Shown piece after piece: positions 1 to 8,600 of a DNA stretch of 64,000 bases (the stretch's first letter is position 1; every line of letters begins with the position of its first letter). Source of the stretch: an archaeon (lineage in GTDB: Archaea; Iainarchaeota; Iainarchaeia; CSSED10-239); contig JAKQTP010000138.1 in NCBI GenBank assembly GCA_029563035.1, positions 434,001 to 498,000 of the forward strand, read 5' to 3'. Below the pieces are notes generated by a model that made no database searches, was not told where the DNA came from, and saw only the letters and a program-made list of their open reading frames with translations. A program made the translations under genes and the position numbers.

Positions 1-1
1 A

Positions 2-1279
2 GTAAATATTCTTATGCCAAAAGAATGGTTCAATCAAGATAATCTCTATCACTACCCAGAAAGAACATACACCAAAGAACAAATAATCAATGAGGAACCA
101 AACTGGCAAGAGGACTATGATAAATATACCACAGAATATGTAAAAAAAGAAGCAACCCCACAAGTAATCGCATTATTCTTTTTTTTAATGGTTGGTCTAC
201 CAATATTGTTGCTATTTTTTATCTGGTTAATTTTTGGCAGAGATATTCCAGAAAATAAAACAGGATATTTTGGAGTTTATGAGAGAGATTTGCCAGGTCC
301 AGAAGATCCTCTTCAGGCAAATTATTTTATCACTGGTAAATTATCAGATCATTGGTTTTCTTCAGCCATATTGTATCTGGTTTGTAAAAAACAATATGAG
401 TTGGTAAAGGTAAGTGAGAAATCATTATTTGCTTTAGAAAAATATAATCTTATTAAAATTAAAAATGCAAAAAAAGTAAAATTGCCAACATATGTTTCAA
501 AAGTTGCTGATTTCTTTTGGGTTTATTATCCTGATGGTGTTGTTAATTTAAATGATTTTAGAACTGGTTATTTAAGTTCTAAAAAAAGCACTGGTGGGTT
601 GTTTGCTAATTTTGACAAAACTCTAGAATTTCAAAATTCATTTAGAGAGCTAGAAAAAGAGATAAGGACCGATTTAAAAGAATGGTCAAAGAAGAACAAT
701 TATTTTAATAATACTGGAGTTGTTGTTGCAAAAGTAGTAATGGCATTATATTTGTTTTTATTTGCCTTTGTATTTTTGACTTTTTTTACTTCATATATTT
801 TTCCAAATTGGACCTTTTTGTTTTTTTTCTTGCTTATATTTATTATTATAAGTAATATAAGTATAAGATTTATAAGATCAAAAACAACTATTGGGTTTGT
901 GAAATCAAAAACAACTTTTAATACAATCTTTGGTCGTTTCTCAAAAGAGGGCAGAATAAAAAACCTTCAATGGAGTAATTTCAAAAAGTACATTACTGAC
1001 TTTTCTTTAATTAAAGATCACCCTCCAAAGCACGTAATTCTCTGGGAAGAGTACATGGTCTATGCTACTGCTTTTGGGGTAGCTAAAGAAACAGCAAAGG
1101 CATTAAAGACTGCTATGCCTGAGCAATTATCAGAAAATCAAGATTTTGTAAGTTATTCAACATTTGCAACCAGCAGTTTTTCTACATCTTTAGGTTATTC
1201 TTCAAGTAGTGGAGGTGGCGGTGGTGGAGGTGGCTTTGGCGGTGGTGGCGGTGGCGGTGGTGGTGCTGGTGCCCGCTAA
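2..1279 (+). CDS. DUF2207-type predicted membrane protein, 5' end outside window
   Basis: The reading frame is open to the left edge, and the first ATG (base 14) sits where family members are already deep in the protein, so the gene is truncated by the window. What remains is the end of an outside domain, one membrane segment (about residues 50-74 counted from that ATG), a cytoplasmic domain with a YFGVYERDLPGPEDP motif, two more membrane segments (about 235-290), a second soluble part containing HVILWEEYMVYATAFGVA, and a tail of almost pure glycine ending in AGAR. The motif before the central domain, the WEEYMVYATAFGVA motif and the Gly-rich tail are typical of DUF2207 (YciQ-like) proteins. 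The family has no established biochemical function; its members are often found near LemA proteins, and a lemA gene lies 3.6 kb downstream here. The assignment is from remembered family motifs, not from a search. Confidence 0.82.
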   Translation, partial: VNILMPKEWFNQDNLYHYPERTYTKEQIINEEPNWQEDYDKYTTEYVKKEATPQVIALFFFLMVGLPILLLFFIWLIFGRDIPENKTGYFGVYERDLPGPEDPLQANYFITGKLSDHWFSSAILYLVCKKQYELVKVSEKSLFALEKYNLIKIKNAKKVKLPTYVSKVADFFWVYYPDGVVNLNDFRTGYLSSKKSTGGLFANFDKTLEFQNSFRELEKEIRTDLKEWSKKNNYFNNTGVVVAKVVMALYLFLFAFVFLTFFTSYIFPNWTFLFFFLLIFIIISNISIRFIRSKTTIGFVKSKTTFNTIFGRFSKEGRIKNLQWSNFKKYITDFSLIKDHPPKHVILWEEYMVYATAFGVAKETAKALKTAMPEQLSENQDFVSYSTFATSSFSTSLGYSSSSGGGGGGGGFGGGGGGGGGAGAR

Positions 1280-1287
1280 AACAAATT

Positions 1288-1297
1288 GTTTATAAAT
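1288..1297 (+). promoter_or_regulatory. TATA box, probable ppsA promoter
   Basis: GTTTATAAAT lies 57 bases before the ppsA start, directly after the stop of the preceding gene. A start of transcription about 25 bases downstream would give a leader of about 35 bases carrying the AGGAGA ribosome-binding site at 1337-1342. Confidence 0.5.
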
Positions 1298-1353
1298 CCT
1301 TTATTCTTATTTATTTCTAATTATACAATTTAAATTAGGAGAAAAGATAAAAT

Positions 1354-3768
1354 ATGGTTTCTAAAGATAAAAAGTTCATAATGTGGTTTGATGAAATTGG
1401 GATAGAGGATGTTCCTTATGTTGGGGGAAAGAACGCCTCCTTAGGAGAGATGTATCAAAACTTAAGAAAAAAAGGAGTAAAGATCCCATATGGTTTTGCA
1501 GTAACAGCATATGCCTACAGATATGTTCTTGAAAAATCTGGTTTAAAATCTGAAATTAAAAATATCCTAAAAGATCTAGATACTCACAACATAAATTCTC
1601 TTGCAGAAAAAGGCAGTAAGATTAGACATCTGATAAGACACGCAGAAATTCCAAAAGAATTAGAAAAAGACATTTTTGCTGCATATGATAAATTATGTAA
1701 AATAGAAAAAATAAAAAATTTAGATGTGGCTGTTCGTTCAAGTGCAACAGCTGAAGATCTTCCAGATGCATCCTTTGCTGGACAACAAGAAAGCTATCTT
1801 AATATTACAGGAAAAGAAGATTTACTAGAATCCGTAAGAAAATGCTTTGCTTCTCTTTTCACAAACAGAGCAATCTCCTATAGAGAAGACAAGCACTTTG
1901 ATCATTTCAGTATTGCTCTTTCTGTTGTTGTTCAAAGAATGGTTAGAAGTGATTTGGCTTCTTCTGGTGTTATGTTTTCAATAGATACAGAAACTGGTTT
2001 TAAAGATGCAGTAATAATCAATTCAACATACGGCCTTGGAGAAAACATTGTCCAAGGTGCTGTTAATCCTGATGAGTTTATTGTCTTTAAACCAACCTTA
2101 AAGCAAAATAAAAAACCAATAATTTCTAAAGTTCTTGGTGAGAAAGCAATTAGAATGATTTATGATACTCAAGGTAACAAACCAACCAAGAATGTTGCTG
2201 TAGAGCTAAATGATAGAAACAAGTTTTCAATAACTGATGACCAAGCTTTGCTTCTAGCAAAATGGGCTTGCATTATTGAAGACCACTATTCTAATCAAGC
2301 AGGAAGATTTAAACCAATGGATATGGAATGGGCCCTTGATGGTAAAACAAACGAACTATTTATTGTTCAGGCAAGGCCAGAAACTGTCCAGTCTCAAAAG
2401 AACCTAAACAGCTACACAACTTATACTCTTTCAACAACTAAAAAGCCAGTAGTAATAGGTAAAAGTGTAGGTCAACAGATTGCAACAGGCAAAGTAAAGG
2501 TCATTAAAAATGTAAAAGACATTAATCAATTTAAAAAAGGGGAAATTTTAGTAACAGAAATGACTGATCCTGATTGGGAGCCAATCATGAAAATTGCTTC
2601 AGGAATAATTACAAACAAAGGTGGAAGAACCTGCCACGCATCGATCGTCTCAAGAGAGCTAGGAATACCATGTATTGTTGGAACACTTGATGGCACAGCA
2701 AAATTAGAAACTGGAGATGAAGTAACAATGGACTGTTCAAGTGGAGATACTGGTTTTGTTTATAAGGGTAAAATCCCATTTACAAAAGAAACAGTAAATC
2801 TAAAAGAGATTCAAAAAACAAAAACACAATTAACAATGAATGTCGGTAACCCAGAACAGGCCTTTGATTTAAGTTTTATTCCTAATGAAGGTGTAGGTCT
2901 GGCAAGAGAGGAGTTTATTATAAACTCTTGGATACAGATTCACCCTCTTGCTCTTATAAATTACAATAAAATAAAAGATCCAGAAACAAAATCAAAGATA
3001 GCTGCCCTAACCGTTGGCTATAAAGACAAAAAGCAATTCTTTGTTGATAAACTTGCACAAGGTATTGCAAGGATTGCTGCTGCTTTCTATCCAAAGAAAG
3101 TAATACTAAGACTATCAGACTTTAAATCAAACGAGTATGCTAACTTGATAGGTGGCAAAGATTATGAGCCAGAAGAAAACAACCCAATGATAGGTTGGCG
3201 TGGTGCTTCAAGATACTACCAAGGAAACTATGTTGCTGGCTTTGCTTTAGAATGCCTAGCAATTAAAAAAGTTAGAGAAGAGTTTGGCCTAATAAACCTA
3301 GAGCTAATGGTTCCTTTCTGTAGAACAATAGATGAAGCAAAGAAAGTTCTTGGCGAAATGAAAAAGAACGGTCTTGAGAAAGGCAAGAATGGCTTAAAGG
3401 TACATTGTATGTGTGAAATTCCATCTAATGTCATACTTGCAGAAGAGTTCTTAGAGGTCTTTGATGGTTTTAGTATTGGAAGTAACGACTTGACACAGTT
3501 GGTTCTTGGCCTTGATAGAGACTCTGAACTTTTAAGTAATATCTATGATGAGAGAAACCCAGCAGTAAAAAAGATGTTGGCAGAAGTCATAAGGATTGCA
3601 AACAAGAAAAAAAAGTATATTGGTATTTGTGGTCAGGCACCATCAGATTATCCAGAGATTGCTGAGTTCTTGGTAAGAGAGGGTATAAAGTCCATGAGCC
3701 TAAACCCAGATACTATGATAAAAACAAGAATTGCAATAGCAAAGCTTGAAAAAAGTTTAAAGAAATAG
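1354..3768 (+). CDS. ppsA: Phosphoenolpyruvate synthase (pyruvate, water dikinase)
   Basis: Converts pyruvate, ATP and water to phosphoenolpyruvate, AMP and phosphate, the entry to gluconeogenesis; in some archaea it is also discussed for the reverse, glycolytic direction. The 804 aa match the normal length of the family. In order: an N-terminal nucleotide-binding domain (about 10-350, with VPYVGGKNASLGEM near the start, VRSSATAEDLPDASFAGQQ, and MDMEWALDG near its end); the swivelling phosphohistidine domain (about 370-460) with GGRTCHASIVSRELGIPC, where H428 is the phosphorylated residue; and the C-terminal TIM barrel (about 490-804) with EGVGLAREEF, GFSIGSNDLTQLVLGLDRDS and the catalytic cysteine in GICGQ (C759). 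All key residues are present. An AGGAGA site precedes the ATG. Pyruvate phosphate dikinase is less likely because its inserted subdomain is absent. Confidence 0.96.
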   Translation: MVSKDKKFIMWFDEIGIEDVPYVGGKNASLGEMYQNLRKKGVKIPYGFAVTAYAYRYVLEKSGLKSEIKNILKDLDTHNINSLAEKGSKIRHLIRHAEIPKELEKDIFAAYDKLCKIEKIKNLDVAVRSSATAEDLPDASFAGQQESYLNITGKEDLLESVRKCFASLFTNRAISYREDKHFDHFSIALSVVVQRMVRSDLASSGVMFSIDTETGFKDAVIINSTYGLGENIVQGAVNPDEFIVFKPTLKQNKKPIISKVLGEKAIRMIYDTQGNKPTKNVAVELNDRNKFSITDDQALLLAKWACIIEDHYSNQAGRFKPMDMEWALDGKTNELFIVQARPETVQSQKNLNSYTTYTLSTTKKPVVIGKSVGQQIATGKVKVIKNVKDINQFKKGEILVTEMTDPDWEPIMKIASGIITNKGGRTCHASIVSRELGIPCIVGTLDGTAKLETGDEVTMDCSSGDTGFVYKGKIPFTKETVNLKEIQKTKTQLTMNVGNPEQAFDLSFIPNEGVGLAREEFIINSWIQIHPLALINYNKIKDPETKSKIAALTVGYKDKKQFFVDKLAQGIARIAAAFYPKKVILRLSDFKSNEYANLIGGKDYEPEENNPMIGWRGASRYYQGNYVAGFALECLAIKKVREEFGLINLELMVPFCRTIDEAKKVLGEMKKNGLEKGKNGLKVHCMCEIPSNVILAEEFLEVFDGFSIGSNDLTQLVLGLDRDSELLSNIYDERNPAVKKMLAEVIRIANKKKKYIGICGQAPSDYPEIAEFLVREGIKSMSLNPDTMIKTRIAIAKLEKSLKK

Positions 3769-3778
3769 ATGTGAGAAA

Positions 3779-4383
3779 ATGAGCAGTAAAAATATTGGAC
3801 TTCCAGATTATCAAAAAAATATGTCTATGCAAGAAATTCTAAAAACATATTACAACAAAGCAGAAATAGGGAATTCAATATTTGTTGTTCATAAAAAATC
3901 TAAAAACCATAATGAGTACAAGTTTTTTAGTACAAGCTATCAAGGAAAAGATTATGTTCTTGTAGCACCAAAACATTGGAATTGTGATTTTGCAACACAT
4001 TCTGATCTTATGGAAATAGCATTTAATTTGATTGGTATTCAAAAAGCAGACATAAGAAGAAAACTGGAACTTATAAAACTGAATTTTTTGAAAATGCTTT
4101 TCATGGAACAATAGGTAAAAATCCAAAAGAAAATAAAATTCATTTTCATTGTTTAGATGAAAGTCCAGATCCGACTATAAAGCGAAAAAAATTAAATAGA
4201 ATTCCTGAAGGTGTGCAAAAGGTTCATAAACGCTTATTTAATTCTTTAAATAGAGTTGTACAATCTAATAGAGCAATAGCAAGAGCAAGAGCAGGCACAA
4301 ACATGCCTAAACCTAGACCAAAATCTAAAACAAAAAAACCAAATAAGCAAAAAGTAGTAAGAGTAAAGCCTAGAGTAAGATGA
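3779..4383 (+). CDS. Small basic protein of unknown function, frame interrupted (-1)
   Basis: The ORF from ATG 3779 stops at 4112-4114 after 111 codons, but the frame one base back is open from 4027 to a TGA at 4381-4383. Joining them at the A run 4060-4063 (reading the last A of AAA at 4061-4063 again) gives one 201-residue protein. The N-terminal half is mixed alpha/beta with SIFVVHKK and DYVLVAPKHWNCDF; the second half reads TGTYKTEFFENAFHGTIG, then HFHCLDESPDPT, and ends in a very basic lysine/arginine/proline tail that suggests nucleic-acid binding. That the downstream frame is real is supported by its amino-acid make-up and by its TGA overlapping the next ATG as ATGA. A missing A in the run (mutation or assembly error) is the simplest cause; programmed slippage is possible. 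I do not recognise the family. The gene starts 10 bases after ppsA. Confidence 0.6.
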
Positions 4384-4841
4384 AATCAATACTTTTTGTA
4401 TGTGCAGGAAATATCTTCAGAAGCATGTGTGCAGAGCTTTTGCTGAAAAAATTTCTTCTTGAAGATCATAAAAAAACAAAAGTCTCTTCAGCAGGCATAA
4501 CTGCAAGACAACAAGAAATACACCCTGTAGTCAAAGAAGAGCTAAACAAAAGAAAGATAGACTATTCTAAACACAAGCAACGAAAAGTTACAAAAGAAAT
4601 TCTTGATTCTTCTGATGTTGTAGTCTCAATGACTAATTTTCACAAGGGTTTCTTAAAAGAAAAATTCAATAGAGATTCTGTTCTTTTTAATGAGCTTTGC
4701 TTTTATGAAAATGAAGATTTTCTAGATTATTCAGACATACTTCAAGAAACCAATTCTAAAGAAAAATCTGAAGAATATATAAGAATAGCAATAAAAAAAA
4801 TAGAAGAAGGCTGTAATAATCTTTCAAAAAAACTTCAATAG
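4380..4841 (+). CDS. Low-molecular-weight protein tyrosine phosphatase family protein
   Basis: The 153-aa protein opens with ILFVCAGNIFRSMCAELL, the P-loop of the low-molecular-weight phosphatase fold (CX5RS: C8, R14, S15). The family normally has a Cys-Arg-Ser-Pro sequence here; this protein has Phe-Arg-Ser-Met. SAGI follows as in other members, then VVSMTNFHKGF in the middle. LDYSDI near residue 118 is the likely counterpart of the general-acid Asp loop (usually DPxD or DIPDP). Expected activity is hydrolysis of phosphotyrosine or another small phosphoester in the cytoplasm. Arsenate reductase of the same fold is less likely, because the paired resolving cysteines are not evident. It overlaps the upstream frame by ATGA, indicating translational coupling, and is followed by a new promoter. 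Confidence 0.85.
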   Translation: MKSILFVCAGNIFRSMCAELLLKKFLLEDHKKTKVSSAGITARQQEIHPVVKEELNKRKIDYSKHKQRKVTKEILDSSDVVVSMTNFHKGFLKEKFNRDSVLFNELCFYENEDFLDYSDILQETNSKEKSEEYIRIAIKKIEEGCNNLSKKLQ

Positions 4842-4854
4842 TTTCAAACAATTT

Positions 4855-4864
4855 CTTTATAAAC
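4855..4864 (+). promoter_or_regulatory. TATA box, probable lemA promoter
   Basis: CTTTATAAAC, about 52 bases before the lemA start. The same ten bases recur at 16956-16965 before another promoter-distal gene start, which supports a shared basal promoter element. Confidence 0.5.
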
Positions 4865-4903
4865 ATTAACATCTTATATATTATCTAGTTATAACAATAA
4901 AAT

Positions 4904-4909
4904 GGTGAT
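4904..4909 (+). promoter_or_regulatory. Ribosome-binding site GGTGAT of lemA
   Basis: GGTGAT ends six bases before the ATG at 4916 and matches the conserved 3' end of archaeal 16S rRNA (complement of ATCACC). It is the strongest such site in the window and fixes the lemA start. Confidence 0.6.
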
Positions 4910-4915
4910 TCAAAA

Positions 4916-5473
4916 ATGTCAATAGCACTAATAGTTATTCTGGTGATTCTTGGTGTATTTTTGCTAATGGCTTTATTCATTTACAATAGCCTAGTTGTTA
5001 TGAGAAACAAGGTAAAAAACGGCTGGAGCCAGATTGATGTTCAGCTAAAGAAAAGATATGATCTTGTACCAAACCTTGTTGAGACAGTTAAAGGCTATGC
5101 AAAGCACGAAGCAGGCACATTATCAAAAATTACAGAATTAAGAAATCAAGCTATGCAAACAAAAGACATAAAAGCAGCAATGAAAACAAACGATCAGTTG
5201 TCTAAGGCAATTGGCGGTCTTTTAAATGTTGTTGTTGAAAACTATCCAGACCTTAAAGCAAGCCAGAATTTCTTAATGCTTCAAGAGGAGTTATCAGGTA
5301 TTGAAAACAAAATAGCATATGCAAGACAATATTACAACGACACAATAATGGACTACAATAACAAGCTACAAGTTTTCCCGAACAGCGTCTTTGCTAAGAT
5401 GTTTAATTTCAAAGAAGAAACTTTCCTAGAAGCAACAGCTGAAGAAAAAAAGAACATCAAGGTTTCTTTTTAA
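4916..5473 (+). CDS. lemA: LemA family membrane protein
   Basis: A 185-aa protein with an N-terminal membrane segment (residues 2-25), a short outside stretch and then the LemA four-helix region: NGWSQIDVQLKKRYDLVPNL at about 38-57, LVETVKGYAKHE directly after, ENKIAYARQYYNDTIMDYN in the second half, and FPNSVFAKMFNF near the C-terminus. These are diagnostic for LemA and the length is normal. The molecular role is not settled; LemA proteins recur beside TPM and DUF2207 proteins in bacteria and archaea, and a DUF2207 gene lies upstream here. The gene has its own TATA box and a GGTGAT site, and ends at a hairpin plus T-rich tract, so it is probably monocistronic. Confidence 0.95.
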   Translation: MSIALIVILVILGVFLLMALFIYNSLVVMRNKVKNGWSQIDVQLKKRYDLVPNLVETVKGYAKHEAGTLSKITELRNQAMQTKDIKAAMKTNDQLSKAIGGLLNVVVENYPDLKASQNFLMLQEELSGIENKIAYARQYYNDTIMDYNNKLQVFPNSVFAKMFNFKEETFLEATAEEKKNIKVSF

Positions 5474-5476
5474 TTC

Positions 5477-5519
5477 CCAAGAAAATACTTTTTCTTGGAT
5501 TTCTATTTTTATGTTTTTT
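5477..5519 (+). terminator. Hairpin plus T-tract terminator after lemA
   Basis: CCAAGAAAA (5477-5485) and TTTTCTTGG (5490-5498) form a perfect nine-base-pair stem with a four-base loop, followed by three T-rich runs to 5519. This separates lemA from the giant-gene region. Confidence 0.7.
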
Positions 5520-5592
5520 CATAACAAAATAACTTTTTCTAGTAAATGGTTAATATTTAAAATATTTTTCATTCATTGTAATTAATGAAAGA

Positions 5593-5602
5593 TATATAAA
5601 TA
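5593..5602 (+). promoter_or_regulatory. TATA box before the first giant gene
   Basis: TATATAAATA preceded by a purine-rich BRE-like GAAAG (5587-5591). A closely similar block occurs at 52995-53014. The predicted transcription start is near 5620, leaving about 40 bases of AT-only leader without a clear ribosome-binding site before ATG 5664. Confidence 0.45.
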
Positions 5603-5663
5603 TATATTGCTTTTATTTATATAGCTTAAATATATTTTAAAAAATAAAAAGAAAGAAAAATAT

Positions 5664-8600
5664 ATGGCAAGAACTAAATCAAAACCTAGAGGCTCTAAAG
5701 CCAAAGAAGAAATAGATTTTGAGGATGATACTGAAATTGATGATTATTCAGAAATAGATGAAGATTTCTCAGAAGAAAACATAGGCAAGCAAAAAGAAAA
5801 CAACATTTTTGGCAAGGCCTATAAATGGTTAGAAACTAAATATTATTCTTTCTCTGATTGGCTAACAAAAAAAGGAATAAACCTAAATAAAGTTAATAGC
5901 TTTTTAGAAGAAAAAGGAATTCCTGCTTTTGTGGTTGTGGCTAGTCTTACAATTGTCATTTTAGCAATTATAATTCTCTTAATAATTAACTTTGCATCAA
6001 AAACAACAGTGGAGTTTTCACTAACTGATTTTTCAGGAAACAAATTATCAGATGTAGATGTTAAGATTTATGATTTAAAAAACAAGACAAAATTTAGTGG
6101 GACAATAAGTGATGGTCATAAGGCAAGGCTTGCTCTTAAGTCAGGAGCAGATTATGCAATTATAGCCACAAAATCAGGATTTGCAGATTTTGATAAAAGT
6201 CACCTGTTTACAAGAGGAGAACCAATAATAATAAAATTTTCAGAAAATGTGACTCGTGGTAATTTCAAATTAACAGTAACAGATTCAGAAACAAAAAAAG
6301 CCATTTCAAAATACAAAGCGACTTTAAACTATACAGTCAGTGGAAAATCAGAAGAGCAAATAGCAACACCAGGAAGCTCAAACTTAATTAGTTTTACAGA
6401 TGCACCATTAGGTAAGTCTATCTCATTAGTTGTTGAGGCTGATGGCTACCAAACAGTTTCTCAATCTATAACTATATCAAGTAATGATGAAATAATACCT
6501 ATAGAATTACAGTTTGATTTGGGTTCAGCTCAATTAGAAGGACTTGATGCAAGGGGCACAATCTTGGCAGTATCAGACACTGGAGATTTATTAGATGATT
6601 GTGAAGTTACAGTCTATAATGTTGCTGGCGAAAAAATAGCATATGGCATAACCCAACTAGGCAAATTCACATTTACAGAAAAAGCAGGTTCTGTAATAAG
6701 ATTTGTTGTAACAAAAAAAGATTACAGAACATACGATAGTGACCAAGAGGACAAAACATTTAGATTACAAAAAAGCGAAGACACTTTTACAGCAACCTTA
6801 AAAAAAGGCAGTTCAGATTTAAGAGTTATGGTTGTAGAAAGTGTGGCTGGCCCAGTAAGTGATGCTGATGTTTCTTTATATAATCTTAATGGGAATTTAA
6901 TTTCTGAAAAAACAACCTTACTTGATGGCGAAGTTACATTTACAGGCCTTGATAAAAATAAAGATTATGTTGTTACTGCATGTAAAGAGGATTATCTTTG
7001 TTCACAATATTTTGCGAATATAGATACTAGTAATGACTTAGAAGTAAGGCTTGTTAAGTTTGGTTCTGCAGAAACCTACAAACTTTCAATATATGTTTAT
7101 GATGGGGCAAACATGCCACTTTCTTCAGCAAATGTCTTAATTTATAAACTATTAAATGGCAAATATGTGCCGATAGGCTTAGGTCCATTACAGGTAGACA
7201 TAACAGGTTATGCTTATGTCTTTACACAAAAAGATGAAACCTATAAGGTGGTAGGCATTGCTGGAGATTCAAATGCTTCTCAAGAAATCACTATTGATCA
7301 ATTTAAAGATAACAAGGTAATCTTAATAATAAATGATGCATCAAAAGAAGTAACCTTGCAATTAAAAGACATTTATGGTAACCCAGTAACTGATGGTTAT
7401 GTAACAGTAAAAACAAAAACAGGAGAGATTCTTTATGAAGGTTATATTGATTCTGAAAATCCAGCAAAATTTTTAACCAAAGGCTACAAGGATTTGATTG
7501 TGGAATATATAGATGGTGAAGGAAATGTTACTGTTGCTTCTGGAGTAGTAGGGGATGGGGAGAATTTATCAGTAAGCTTAAAACCAATGATTGAGGATCT
7601 TAATCCAATAGTTTCTTTTTTAGAGATTAGGGATTTACAAAACAAATCAACAAGCATATTAAGTAAAGACAATGATTATTATTTGGTATTTGATTTGCAA
7701 TTGCCAATAGATGTAAAAAAATGTGGAGTGCATTTTAGAGCAGGAGATGATTCTGAAGATGATTCTGAAAACATGACTTATGGTATAACTGGCTTTAAGG
7801 CAGACACTACAAATTTCAAATATTCTACAACCTATCGTGAAGGACAACAGTCCATTGATTATGATAATGTTGGTTCTCCTAATATTTTAAACAAATGGCT
7901 AGAGTTATATTGGCCATCTGAGTCAGTAACAAACAAACAAATAATGTTAAAGGTTAAAGCAACAGAGATTGGCGATTTGCTTTTAAAGTACAGGGCATGG
8001 TGTGAAGATAGTGAAGGAAAAATCCATAGAGATCCAGAAGACTCAACATTAGGAACCGCAAGAAACATCTCTTCAAGACAAGGCCTATATGCAGAAACAA
8101 AGGAAAAAGTATTCAAGGTCCTTGAAACTCCTGCTGAATGTTCAGACAACCTTTGTGTAGAATATAGGTTTTTAGACAAAGGTGGCTTTGACTATTCTAA
8201 TGAAACTTTTTTTGGAACTGTTGATGAGATGTATTTATTAGAATTAAATTATTATACCACTCAATCAGGAGAATTAGCAATTGATACTGAAACTGATGCA
8301 AGTCATCCTATTATTGGCCTAATAAACTATCAAGACACAGATTTGTTTCCAAGTTCAAAATTGGATTCTCAAGAAACAAAATTAAGTTCTATGGCTGTTT
8401 TATTACAATCAGGAATTTATAAAAAACAATATTTATTATTTAATGCAAAAAACACAGGCGTAACTCACATTGATGTAAGATCCACCTTTAACTCCAAAGT
8501 TACAGAAAAAAGATTAACTTTTGAAATAAAGAATAAAAGAAACTTAGAAGTAAATGTTTTAGATGTTTTGCCATACAACACCCCAATAACAGTAGAAGTA

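Noticed and set aside
1209..1276. Glycine run at the end of the DUF2207 gene as a frame or assembly artefact
   Set aside because: Gly-rich tails are normal for this family, and the frame ends properly in AGAR and TAA.
4380..4841. Arsenate reductase instead of phosphatase
   Set aside because: The P-loop fits both, but the two resolving cysteines expected in thioredoxin-coupled arsenate reductases are not seen and there are no arsenic genes nearby.
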